Shown: in pieces, positions 8,405-16,297 of the stretch
How the letters are laid out: each line of letters begins with the position of its first letter
How positions within the stretch are numbered: position 1 is the first letter of the stretch
Assembly (NCBI GenBank): GCA_035519475.1
Contig: DATIWI010000042.1
Span: 1-39,915, forward strand
DNA from: Fen-1467 sp035519475
Lineage (GTDB): Bacteria; Verrucomicrobiota; Verrucomicrobiia; Opitutales; Opitutaceae
Length of the DNA stretch: 39,915 bases
Direction of reading: 5' to 3'
The notes under the pieces: generated by a model
Databases searched by the model: none
Told to the model about the DNA's origin: nothing
The model's input: the letters and a program-made list of their open reading frames with translations, nothing else
Program-made: the position numbers and the translations under genes

Positions 8405-8779
8405 ATGCCCGACCACCTCCCCGCTCCCGCCTCCCGGCCCCCCGAAGCCACGCCGCCCCGTGCGCCGGCCCCGGCGATCCGGGGTGCGATCCTCATGATT
8501 GCCAGTGGCCTGATCGGCGCAATCATCGGATACACGGCGGTCAAGCTCCTACCTCACGACTTGGGTGTGAGGATCCTCGCCGGTGCGGCCACAGGCCTGC
8601 TCGTCGGATTGATTCCCTTCTTCATCGGGAGAAGGAGGCACCTGCTCCTGGCCCGGCTGAGCCTGGCGCTTTGCGTGGTGGCCGGCGCGGTGCTCGGCCT
8701 GCTGCTGGCCCTGCCCGTCGCCGCGGTTCTGGCCTGCATCATCCTCGCCAAGAAGGTGGACGCCCTGCCCGGGGCGTGA
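8405..8779 (+). CDS. small multi-pass membrane protein
   Basis: A 124-residue protein with a Pro/Ala-rich cytoplasmic start (residues 2-25) and four hydrophobic segments: about 27-47, 56-73, 82-100 and 101-117. A basic loop GRRRH lies between the second and third. Gly- and Ala-rich helices suggest tight packing. I recognise no family. It starts 63 bp after the barrel gene at an ATG preceded by CCCTTCC. It could be part of the same transcript, but nothing indicates a shared job. Confidence 0.7.
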   Translation: MPDHLPAPASRPPEATPPRAPAPAIRGAILMIASGLIGAIIGYTAVKLLPHDLGVRILAGAATGLLVGLIPFFIGRRRHLLLARLSLALCVVAGAVLGLLLALPVAAVLACIILAKKVDALPGA

Positions 8780-8862
8780 GCGGATGCTGCTTTGCGGCCA
8801 CCCCCATGCCGCCACGCGACTGCAGACTTCCCTTTTCGCCGCGAATCCACCATCTCGACGCC

Positions 8863-9294
8863 ATGATCAAACGCCTCGCTCATCTCTGCTTCCGAACGGA
8901 CCAGCTCGACCGGATGATCCCCTTTTATCGCGACGTTCTGGGTCTGCGGATCAAGTTCACGCTGACGAACCGGGACGGCCGGGAGTTCGGATACTACTTC
9001 GAATGCGGCGACCGGTCATTTCTTGAGATCTTCGACCAGCAGGGCGCTGTCCGGCAATGGGGCGGCGAGGTGGTGGCGCTGCAATCGCCGCCCGGCACGT
9101 TCTACCAACACTTCTGCCTGGAGGTGGAGCACCTCGAAGCCTTCCGCGCCCGCCTGGCGGACCGGCAGGTGCCGGTCACCGAGATCACCGTTGGCATGGA
9201 CGGCTCCAAGCAGTGCTGGATCCGGGATCCGGACGGAAACAGCATCGAGCTGATGGAATACACCGCGGCCAGCCTGCAGATCACGGGCGCCTGA
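8863..9294 (+). CDS. VOC family protein, glyoxalase I-like
   Basis: A 143-residue VOC protein from a different branch than the three at 404-4961. Here all four metal-ligand positions of the glyoxalase I fold look present: His in RLAHLCF (residue 7), Glu in FLEIFD, His in YQHFCLEVE, and Glu in SIELMEY near the end. The fold markers MIPFYRDVLGL and IRDPDGN are clear. A metal-dependent lyase, isomerase or dioxygenase acting on a small cytoplasmic substrate is therefore likely. It is the last gene before the - strand uxaE, and its stop codon lies in the loop of a hairpin (9285-9301). Confidence 0.85.
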   Translation: MIKRLAHLCFRTDQLDRMIPFYRDVLGLRIKFTLTNRDGREFGYYFECGDRSFLEIFDQQGAVRQWGGEVVALQSPPGTFYQHFCLEVEHLEAFRARLADRQVPVTEITVGMDGSKQCWIRDPDGNSIELMEYTAASLQITGA

Positions 9295-9301
9295 GGCGCC
9301 C
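9285..9301. terminator. hairpin spanning a stop codon, between convergent genes
   Basis: GGGCGCC (9285-9291) and GGCGCCC (9295-9301) form a perfect seven-base-pair stem with the TGA stop codon of the VOC gene as the three-base loop. It lies between convergent genes. There is no T tract on either strand, so it would not be a classic intrinsic terminator. Confidence 0.4.
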
Positions 9302-9333
9302 CGCCGATCCCGCGGGCCGCCGACGCCATCGAG

Positions 9334-11208
9334 TCAGCGGCTGATGTCGGCGAGAAAGTCACCCATGGTGGCGTAGCGGTCGAGCAGCGTGCGCGCGGCC
9401 GCGCAGCGGGCGGCGGTCGCGAGCCCGGTATTCTCGGCGAGGAACACGATGTAGCGCGCAATGCCCCGGACAAAATTGAGCCGGCCTTCGTCGCTGATGG
9501 CGTAAAACCTCGCGCGCTGCGCGTAGCCCGCAGCCGTGTGGTCGCCGAGCGCCTGCTTTTCCGCCCGGCCACCCGCCGCCAGGACGAAGAGAAAGTTGTA
9601 TTCGAACCAGAACATCTGGTCCGGGCTCGGCGGCAGCGCCTCCACCGCCCGCCGCGCCGCCGCCGGTGTGGCGAACACGTCCGCGGATTTGCCCGCCTTT
9701 GTCAGCGCGTCCACGATGAACGTGCGCGCCATCTTCTGCTCGGTGGCGTCGGCGCTGAAGGCCCCTTGCAGGGCCAGCTCGACGGTGAAGCGATACCAGT
9801 CGCGCCACAGGGACTGATCGCCGGCATGGCTCGAGCGGGCCAGCGCCACGCCCATTTCGTAGGTGTAGCGCCCGCTCGTCTTGATCTCCAGACGGCCGCC
9901 GGTCACCTGCCCCATCACCCGGTAGTTCTCGGCCGACTTGCCCGATCCCGAATGGAAGCCGATGCTCGCCCCGAACCGCCGGCACACCTCCCACTGCTTC
10001 TCGATGAGCGCCCGGAGCGCGGCGTTGTCGGGATACGGCATGTTCTTCTGGAAGCCGAAGGCCGGCGCAATGAAGTTGATCGGCATTCCCATGCATTCAC
10101 AGAACGCCAGCATGATTGCGGTTGTTTCCGGCGTGGTCAGCCCGGGCAGCTCGTCGATCGAAAGCTCGCGGAGGTAGGCCCGCCCCACCGGCGCGGTGAA
10201 CGCATTTTCGCGGGCGGCGCGGTACTTGCCGTCGCGCACCTTCATCTTGCGCAGCGCCGGCCACACGTAACAAACCAGCGCGTCAAACTGCGCCTCGGCC
10301 AGTTGCAATCCGCAGTCGGCCACCCGCGTCTTCACCGCCTGCACCAGGGCGGCATCCACCTGGGTCTTCACGTATTCGTGCTGCGCCGCCGCCCCCTCCG
10401 GCACCCGCGTCTCCGCCAGCTCCGGCGAAAGATCGAAGGTGATGTAGCTGGCCAGCACGCATCCGGCCACCAACTGATCCTCGCGGCGGTCGAACTTGCC
10501 GCCGATGGGCTGGTGGTCGGCATTGAAGCTCCAGGCCACCCCGCGATGGTGGAAGCCCGTCCGGAGCTTCGACAACACGCACCCGTGGCTCATGCCTTCG
10601 ACGCTCTGACCTTGGTGCCCCTCGGGCACGTTCGTGCCGATGAACGGAAACGGCACCGTGTCGAGCCGCTCCTCCAGCATCGCACTGACGTCGTAGACCA
10701 GCTCGCGCGGAATCGAGTTCTGGTTCGCGGTGACGCCCAGTTCCAAGGCGCTCATCGCCCACTCGACCGCCGGCCAGTGCAGAGTGGTAAAACGCGCGCC
10801 GATGCCGAGCGTGCTCTGGCCGAGCTTCCCGCCGGCGGTCGGGAAGATCGTCGAGGCAGGCTCGTGTTCCTGAATGAGATTCTTCAGGCGGATGAGGTTC
10901 TCGAAGGTGGCCGGAAAAACCCGGGTCCCGCCCTCCAGCGCCACCCCCTCTGCCAACGTGGCGCTTCCCTTGGTGCCGGCGCGCGGCTCCAGCAGCCACG
11001 CGCAATCCCCGGTCGCCATGTCTTCGACGAGATGCCAGTTGCCCGCCTTGGTCGCAAATCCGCTCTTCACCCACTTCTTCGTTCCGGTGCCGCCGGCCTG
11101 CAACCGCGCGGCCAGGCCTTTCCAATCCAGGCAGAAATCCGGCGAGATGCAGGGATTCTGGGCAATGCGCAATTCGTGTCGCAGCAGGAACCGGTTGATG
11201 GGCTTCAT
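9334..11208 (-). CDS. uxaE: tagaturonate epimerase UxaE family
   Basis: A 624-residue protein starting at the ATG on the - strand at 11208, preceded by CCACCC; the frame opens earlier but the upstream part is unlike the family. The C-terminal half carries the features I associate with UxaE: AFGFQKN (residues about 375-382), IGFHSGSGKSAENY (about 412-425), and LEIKTSGRYTYEMG shortly after. UxaE interconverts D-tagaturonate and D-fructuronate, letting galacturonate enter the glucuronate route without the UxaB/UxaA branch. His and Lys in the HSGSGKS loop are probably functional. The N-terminal part has a conserved-looking PTAGGKLGQS segment. No other uronate catabolism gene is adjacent, though a GH141-like protein lies 2 kb away. 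A more distant sugar-acid epimerase role is possible. Confidence 0.85.
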   Translation of the reverse strand: MKPINRFLLRHELRIAQNPCISPDFCLDWKGLAARLQAGGTGTKKWVKSGFATKAGNWHLVEDMATGDCAWLLEPRAGTKGSATLAEGVALEGGTRVFPATFENLIRLKNLIQEHEPASTIFPTAGGKLGQSTLGIGARFTTLHWPAVEWAMSALELGVTANQNSIPRELVYDVSAMLEERLDTVPFPFIGTNVPEGHQGQSVEGMSHGCVLSKLRTGFHHRGVAWSFNADHQPIGGKFDRREDQLVAGCVLASYITFDLSPELAETRVPEGAAAQHEYVKTQVDAALVQAVKTRVADCGLQLAEAQFDALVCYVWPALRKMKVRDGKYRAARENAFTAPVGRAYLRELSIDELPGLTTPETTAIMLAFCECMGMPINFIAPAFGFQKNMPYPDNAALRALIEKQWEVCRRFGASIGFHSGSGKSAENYRVMGQVTGGRLEIKTSGRYTYEMGVALARSSHAGDQSLWRDWYRFTVELALQGAFSADATEQKMARTFIVDALTKAGKSADVFATPAAARRAVEALPPSPDQMFWFEYNFLFVLAAGGRAEKQALGDHTAAGYAQRARFYAISDEGRLNFVRGIARYIVFLAENTGLATAARCAAARTLLDRYATMGDFLADISR

Positions 11209-11342
11209 GGGTGGAAGCCAGAGAAACAAAGCCGCCGGCTCCGCGCGACTAGAATTTGCGGGCGCCGATATCCTCCGGCTCGTCGGAGGAATTCCCGCGA
11301 TCACCTCGACCGTTCCAACCTGAGCCCGTCCCCCGGCTGGCG

Positions 11343-11409
11343 CGTTGGCGGCGGACAGAAGTGCCCGCAAGAGGCGGGATATTTTTCGGGTCTGTTGATT
11401 CCGCCAACG
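11343..11409. ncRNA. candidate structured RNA: nested inverted repeats
   Basis: Three stems nest within one another. The outer stem has nine perfect pairs (CGTTGGCGG 11343-11351 with CCGCCAACG 11401-11409). The middle has ACAGA 11355-11359 with TCTGT 11391-11395. The inner has CCCGC 11364-11368 with GCGGG 11374-11378, followed on the + strand by ATATTTTT. It lies in the 428 bp gap between the divergent uxaE and the PEGA/TonB gene, so it could be a leader of either. In GC-rich DNA such repeats also arise by chance. Confidence 0.3.
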
Positions 11410-11525
11410 GACGCTCCGAGATCGGCGGCCGGCCGCCTTCACCGCCGCCTTCCGCGAATGCCCCGCCAGCGATGTCTATCCATCGCTTTCTCGGCGAATC
11501 GCGCAAATTCGGCGCATTATCGTGC

Positions 11526-11539
11526 TAATATTTTATAAA
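11526..11539 (+). promoter_or_regulatory. AT-rich -10-like region upstream of the PEGA/TonB gene
   Basis: TAATAT (11526-11531) and TATAAA (11534-11539) stand in a short AT-rich island within GC-rich DNA, about 100 bp before the ATG at 11637. Neither has a good -35 hexamer at 16-18 bp. This is the only promoter-like sequence I see in the gap from 11209 to 11636, apart from the inverted-repeat structure at 11343-11409. Confidence 0.3.
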
Positions 11540-11636
11540 GTGCTTCAGCCCAAATCTTAATGTCCTGTTTTTGCTTGTGGCCGGGGTGCCTTTGGATGCG
11601 ACACTTGGCACTGAGCTTTTACCCAGCTCACCCGTC

Positions 11637-14600
11637 ATGTCCACCCCTTCAGAAAAAGGCTATTTCCTCGAACTGAACGAGTATTTCCTGTTGGCGGCGC
11701 GCACCTCGTCGCTGGCGGGTCCGCCGGTGATCGAGGATCTTCGCGAAGCTCCCCTCGACAGCAAGACCGCGGTCGGCCAGACGCTCAATGTCGTCTTCCC
11801 GGAAACCAAGAAGGCCACGGCGCGCGCTGTCTGCGCCCTCCGGCCGCGTCATCGTTTCTTTCATCTGGCCGGCGACAGCGAAACCCGGCAGCACTCGACC
11901 CCAACCGCCCTGCGGACGTTTGTCAGCCAATCGCCGGAGGCCGGCGGCGCCGCGAGCGAGCTGGTCGCGCTCCAGACGAGCAGCGGCGTGCCGCTCAACG
12001 GCAGTGGCAAGGTTGAGGGGCGTTGGTTCTTCGAGGGTTCCCCCCCGGACAGCCTCGCGTCAATGCAGGCCATGGTGCGCGGATGGAAGCTTGTGCCCTT
12101 CCGCCTGGAGGCGGCTACGCTCGCGCTGCTGGGAGCGATCCATGCCGAGCAACAGGTCAACAAAGCTTCGGGTCCCCTGCTGCTCTGGGAGATTGGCGAG
12201 ACGACCTCTGACCTCCTGCTGATCAGCGCCAAGGGATTGATGGCCGCGACGAGGCTGGCCTTTGGCTTCAACCTCGTGGCCGAGGCCGTTCAGTCCGAGC
12301 TCAACCTCAAGTCCCGGGAGTCCGCCGCCAAGGTCTTCTTCAACGAGTTCTATGATTTCTCCGAGCTCGGCGCCAAAATCACCGCCCGGATTTCGACCAC
12401 CCTGCTGCCTGCAATAACGGAATTCGTTCCATCAGGGACCGGGGCTTCGGTTACGCTGCTATGCTCCGGCCTGCCCTCCAAACAGGCGTGGTTCAATGAG
12501 CATCTGGCCCGGTCGCTCGGGATGACGCCTTGGCAGCCAGACGTCGTTGGCTGGTGCGGTCGTGCAGGACTGAACTTCATCGGCAACACGCTCCAAGGTT
12601 CCCTGTCACCAGTCTGGCTCGGTTTGCTGGGTGTCATGAGCGCCTTTCACGCCGACCAGCCCGCCGCCGACTCCGCCTGGCATCCCACCTGGAGCTGCAA
12701 CGGTCAGTCGCCGGCTCCCGCTGACAAGCCCGCGATCGAGGCCGCGGCGCCAAAGACGTCATCCTCCGCGGTCCCCGCCGCCACCGGCCCGGCCAAGCCA
12801 TCGACGCCGGCGGTTGCCGTGCCGGCCGAAAAGGTGGTCGCCGCCGCGGGCAGCACGCCGCCTCCGCCACCCCTGTCGCCGACGGTTTCCGCGGCCCCGG
12901 TTCCGGCCGCGACGAGCGTGACACCTGCTGTGCCGACCAAGAACGCCATTCCGGCAAAGCCTGCCGCCACGGCCTCCGTCCCTCCAGCCGCGTCGACAGC
13001 AGCGGTCGCGCCGCCCCCTCCACCCGTGGCGCCCGCACCGAAAGCCGTCGCAGCCAGCACGCCGCAGACGGCGTCGACCAAGCCTGCCCCATCCCCTTCT
13101 GCCGCATCCATGCCGTCGCTGGAGAAGCCAACCGCCGGCGATAAGGCCGCCGTCCTTGGCACCACCCCGGCGGAACCGGTCATTGCACAAACAGTGGCCA
13201 CTTCGCCCGCACCCCGGGGCGCCATTTCGGTTCCCGCGGCATCCCCGGCTCCCCCGGCGCCTCCAACTCCCCCGGCACCGCCTGCCGCTCCCGCCGTCTC
13301 CGCAAAGGCCGAACTCAAGGCTGAACCCGTCGTCAGCGTTTCGACCCCAACGACGCCGGCGGCAACGAAAACCCGCGCGCCCGTGGCGGCCGCTGCGACG
13401 GACAAGCCGGCAAAGCGGGACAAATCCACGGACGTTCACACATCGCCGCCCGCGCCCACGCCAGCGCCCACCGCCGCGGCCGCCAAGGCTGAAATGCCGG
13501 CTTTGACAAAGGCGACCGCCAAGACGCTCATCGGGAAGGCCATGGCCGTTGCCGCGGAAGCGGCGTCTTCCACCGAAAGGCCCGTCCTTTCCTCGGCCGG
13601 AGCGAGCCAGGCACCGGTCGCCCCGGTGCCGGAATCGCCAACGAGCGAATCCTCAGTGAAGGCCGAGCCCTTGCCGGCCGCCGTGCCGGTCAAGGAGCGC
13701 GGACCAGCAATTGCCGCCCGCGAGGCTGCACCGAAACCGGACACTGCGATGAGCGCGACCGTGAGAGAAGCACCGCCGACGCCGACCGCGCCGCGTCCAC
13801 TTTCGCCGCTCGAGGCCAAGGCCGCCGCGAAGCTGGCCCGTGGCCCGGTGCGGGCGCGCCCCTTCCTCAAGACTCCGGCCGGGATCGCCGTTGTCGGTTC
13901 CGCCGTGATGGTTTTGGGCGCAGCCGTCTTCTTCTACCATCAGTTCGCGGAGGAAAAGGCCGCGGCGCTCCGCGCCCAGGCCGCCGCTGAACAACGCGCC
14001 GCCGCCGAGGCCGCCGCCCGCCTCCAAGCAGAGCAAAAGGCCAAGGCCGAAGCCGACGCCCGCCGCCTGGCGGAGGAGGAAGCCGCCCGCAAGAATGCAG
14101 CCGCCGAGGCCGCCCGCCAGCAGGCAGCGGAGGAAACGCGGCGGCGCGAAATGGAGACGAATCGCCTGCTTAACGGCCGTGGCTCACTCGTGCTCGCCAG
14201 CGAGCCGGCGGGCGCCACCGTCGAAATCAGCAACTTCGCTCCGCACGTGACTCCCGTCACCATCGGCGATCTGCGGCTCGGGCGTTACGCCGTGAAGCTG
14301 TCCCTGCCCGGATATGACCCGGCGAACCTCGATGTGGAGGTCAAAGACAACGAATCGACGAATCCCGGCCTCATCCACCTGGTGCGCCAGACCGGCAGCC
14401 TCAACCTGACGACCCAGCCCGCGGGCTTGCAGTTCGAGGTCCGCCCGGGGGCTGCCCGCTTCTTTGCCACCGCGGCTGACGTGCACCAGGGCACCACCCC
14501 GGCCACCCTCGCGGATCTGCCCACCGGCGAATACACCGTCATCTTCTCGCGAGCCGGCTGGCCGAATCACACCCAAAACGTCGTGATCGAGTCCAAGGGC

Positions 14601-15125
14601 GCAGCGCAGGCATCCTCGGTGTTTGTCGGCGGCACGGTTACGATCACCAGCACGCCGCCGGGCGTCAGCGTCTCCTGCAACGGCCAGGCGCTCGGTGTGA
14701 CGCCGTTGACCCTCACGGATGTGCAGCCCGGCGCCACCACCTACACCCTCGAATTGAACGGATTCGTCCCGATCGAAGTCAGCGGGCAGGTTGAACCCGA
14801 GCAGGCGATGCACCTCGAAGGGGCCCTGAATCCGGCTGACCGCATCGCCCGAATCGCGGACCTCGACGAACGGCCGGAACCCATCAAGACCGTCGATCCG
14901 TCGATCAACCCGTATCAGGAGCCGACCGGCGCCCGGGTGACCATCTCGCTCATTATCGACCGCGATGGCGTGCCCAAGGATCTCAAAGTTGAGCAGGCGT
15001 CCAGCACGGAAGTGGGCCGGCGCTGCCTCGAAGCGGTCGCGCAGTGGCGGTTCAAGCCGGGCAAGATCCATGGCGTGCCGGTCAAGACCCGCGTTTCGCT
15101 GCCGTTCAACATAGCGCCCCCGTAA
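11637..15125 (+). CDS. PilM/actin-like, PEGA and TonB C-terminal domain fusion protein
   Basis: A 1162-residue protein. Residues 1 to about 350 resemble the actin-like fold of PilM: a phosphate-2-type stretch LLLWEIGETTSDLLLIS, then a helix-rich part and a CSGLPSKQAWFNEHL segment where PilM has its adenosine motif. The first phosphate loop is not recognisable, so ATP binding is doubtful. Residues about 358-741 are low-complexity Pro/Ala/Thr/Lys. One membrane helix follows (GIAVVGSAVMVLGAAVFFY, about 746-766), with basic residues in front, so the N terminus should be cytoplasmic. An Ala/Glu coiled coil (about 770-844), three PEGA domains (about 848-915, 919-985, 997-1060) and a TonB C-terminal domain (about 1088-1162, with VTISLIIDRDG and AVAQWRFKPG) come after. 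It may connect a cytoplasmic complex with the outer membrane or cell wall. No exbB/exbD or pilus gene is nearby. The ATG at 11637 has no Shine-Dalgarno; a TTG 66 bp upstream is less likely. Confidence 0.85.
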   Translation: MSTPSEKGYFLELNEYFLLAARTSSLAGPPVIEDLREAPLDSKTAVGQTLNVVFPETKKATARAVCALRPRHRFFHLAGDSETRQHSTPTALRTFVSQSPEAGGAASELVALQTSSGVPLNGSGKVEGRWFFEGSPPDSLASMQAMVRGWKLVPFRLEAATLALLGAIHAEQQVNKASGPLLLWEIGETTSDLLLISAKGLMAATRLAFGFNLVAEAVQSELNLKSRESAAKVFFNEFYDFSELGAKITARISTTLLPAITEFVPSGTGASVTLLCSGLPSKQAWFNEHLARSLGMTPWQPDVVGWCGRAGLNFIGNTLQGSLSPVWLGLLGVMSAFHADQPAADSAWHPTWSCNGQSPAPADKPAIEAAAPKTSSSAVPAATGPAKPSTPAVAVPAEKVVAAAGSTPPPPPLSPTVSAAPVPAATSVTPAVPTKNAIPAKPAATASVPPAASTAAVAPPPPPVAPAPKAVAASTPQTASTKPAPSPSAASMPSLEKPTAGDKAAVLGTTPAEPVIAQTVATSPAPRGAISVPAASPAPPAPPTPPAPPAAPAVSAKAELKAEPVVSVSTPTTPAATKTRAPVAAAATDKPAKRDKSTDVHTSPPAPTPAPTAAAAKAEMPALTKATAKTLIGKAMAVAAEAASSTERPVLSSAGASQAPVAPVPESPTSESSVKAEPLPAAVPVKERGPAIAAREAAPKPDTAMSATVREAPPTPTAPRPLSPLEAKAAAKLARGPVRARPFLKTPAGIAVVGSAVMVLGAAVFFYHQFAEEKAAALRAQAAAEQRAAAEAAARLQAEQKAKAEADARRLAEEEAARKNAAAEAARQQAAEETRRREMETNRLLNGRGSLVLASEPAGATVEISNFAPHVTPVTIGDLRLGRYAVKLSLPGYDPANLDVEVKDNESTNPGLIHLVRQTGSLNLTTQPAGLQFEVRPGAARFFATAADVHQGTTPATLADLPTGEYTVIFSRAGWPNHTQNVVIESKGAAQASSVFVGGTVTITSTPPGVSVSCNGQALGVTPLTLTDVQPGATTYTLELNGFVPIEVSGQVEPEQAMHLEGALNPADRIARIADLDERPEPIKTVDPSINPYQEPTGARVTISLIIDRDGVPKDLKVEQASSTEVGRRCLEAVAQWRFKPGKIHGVPVKTRVSLPFNIAPP

Positions 15126-15341
15126 GCCGCGGCGGGCGCCCCGTGCGGACCGCGCCCCCGGGAACGCAGATTATCCTTCTCATCCCCCGCGGTTCTGCCT
15201 AACACACAGCCTGCATGGCGTCGCCTGATTTCATTCGTCGCGTCCGCTCCGCCTGGCTGCTTCGCGCCTGGCGTCCGCGCGGGCCGGCCGGAGGCCGTGT
15301 CGTACGCTGACGGTCATTGCCCGCGACACTGCTCGCCGCCG

Positions 15342-15367
15342 CCGCGCCCGCACCGGGCGCGGTTTTT
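15342..15367 (+). terminator. strong rho-independent terminator or attenuator
   Basis: CCGCGCCCG (15342-15350) and CGGGCGCGG (15354-15362) form a perfect nine-base-pair GC stem with loop CAC, followed by five T. It lies 217 bp after the PEGA/TonB gene and only 36 bp before the ATG of the permease gene. It therefore either ends the upstream transcript or acts as a leader attenuator for the permease. The rest of the 278 bp gap shows nothing else. Confidence 0.75.
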
Positions 15368-15403
15368 CGTTTGTTCCTCCGGCGGAATTGTCGCTGCCCT
15401 CCG

Positions 15404-16282
15404 ATGAGCGCTCCCTTTCCCCTGCCCGCCGCCAACCCCCGCCACGGCACGCTGCTCATGCTCGCGTCGGCCGGCTGCTTCGTGGCTAATGCCCTCGTCA
15501 TCCGCCTGCTGGGCGCCCGGTACGCGGTGGACTCCTGGCTGCTGTCGTCGGTGCGTTTCGTGGTCGGCCTGGCGCTGATCGTGGCGCTGTTCCCGCCCGG
15601 ACGCGTCTTCAAATTCAGCAACCTCTTCCGCAATCCGCAGCTCATCGTGCGCGGCGTCATCGGTGGCATCGGCGTCTACCTGTATTATGTGACGATCGTC
15701 CACCTCGGCGTCGGCCGCGCGACCTTCATCAGCAACACTTACGTGGTCATGGGCGCCCTCCTGGCGGTCGCCCTTCTCAAGGAGCCCCTGACCATTGCGC
15801 TCGTCACCGGCTCGGTGGTCAGCCTCTTCGGGCTCGCCCTGCTCACCAACGTGATCGCGGCCTCTCGCGCCGTCGGCTTCTACGATTTCCTGGCCGTGCT
15901 GGGGGCGCTGGCATCCGCCGTCGTGATCGTGACCATCCGCCAGCTGCACCGCACCGAGCACACCGCGACCATCTTCGGCGCCCAGTGTCTCTATGGCCTC
16001 CTCTTCTGCCTGGTGCCGGCGGTCGCACGGTTCTCCCTGCCGCCCGCGGCGGCGTGGGCATTGCTCGTGGCCAGCGCCCTCTGCGCGGGCGCCGGCCAGC
16101 TCACGATGACCCGCGCCTATCGCGAGCTCACCGTGGCGCGGGGGGCGCTGCTGCAGATGCTCGTGCCGCTCGGCATCGCGGCTGGCGGCGTGCTGCTCTT
16201 CGGCGAACACTTCCAGCCCAACGAGCTGGTCGGCGCTGCACTCATCCTCGCGGGGACGCTGCTCACGATGCTGCGCCGTTGA
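15404..16282 (+). CDS. EamA/DMT-family permease
   Basis: A 292-residue inner-membrane protein with about ten hydrophobic helices in two halves, the usual size and arrangement of the drug/metabolite transporter (EamA) family. The first half has ANALVIRLLGARYAVDSWLLSSVRFVVGLAL and the motif NTYVVMGALLAVALLKEPLT, and the second half repeats it as GALLQMLVPLGIAAGGVLLFGEHFQPNELVGAALILAG. The helix-loop-Glu patterns LKEPL and FGEHF are characteristic of the two EamA repeats. Substrate unknown. The ATG at 15404 comes 36 bp after a strong terminator hairpin, leaving little room for a separate promoter. The stop is 15 bp from the stop of the convergent lipoprotein gene. Confidence 0.88.
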   Translation: MSAPFPLPAANPRHGTLLMLASAGCFVANALVIRLLGARYAVDSWLLSSVRFVVGLALIVALFPPGRVFKFSNLFRNPQLIVRGVIGGIGVYLYYVTIVHLGVGRATFISNTYVVMGALLAVALLKEPLTIALVTGSVVSLFGLALLTNVIAASRAVGFYDFLAVLGALASAVVIVTIRQLHRTEHTATIFGAQCLYGLLFCLVPAVARFSLPPAAAWALLVASALCAGAGQLTMTRAYRELTVARGALLQMLVPLGIAAGGVLLFGEHFQPNELVGAALILAGTLLTMLRR

Positions 16283-16297
16283 ACCGGCGGCGGTCGA

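Noticed and set aside
9538..11538. A 666-codon open frame on the + strand opposite uxaE
   Set aside because: uxaE on the other strand has family motifs along its whole length. The + strand translation is rich in His, Arg and Leu with no recognisable domain.
12704..13439. Gly/Ala-rich antisense frames (226-241 codons) opposite the Pro/Ala linker
   Set aside because: They mirror the Pro/Ala-rich coding of the PEGA/TonB protein on the + strand; Gly/Ala/Thr repetition is the expected antisense of such codons.
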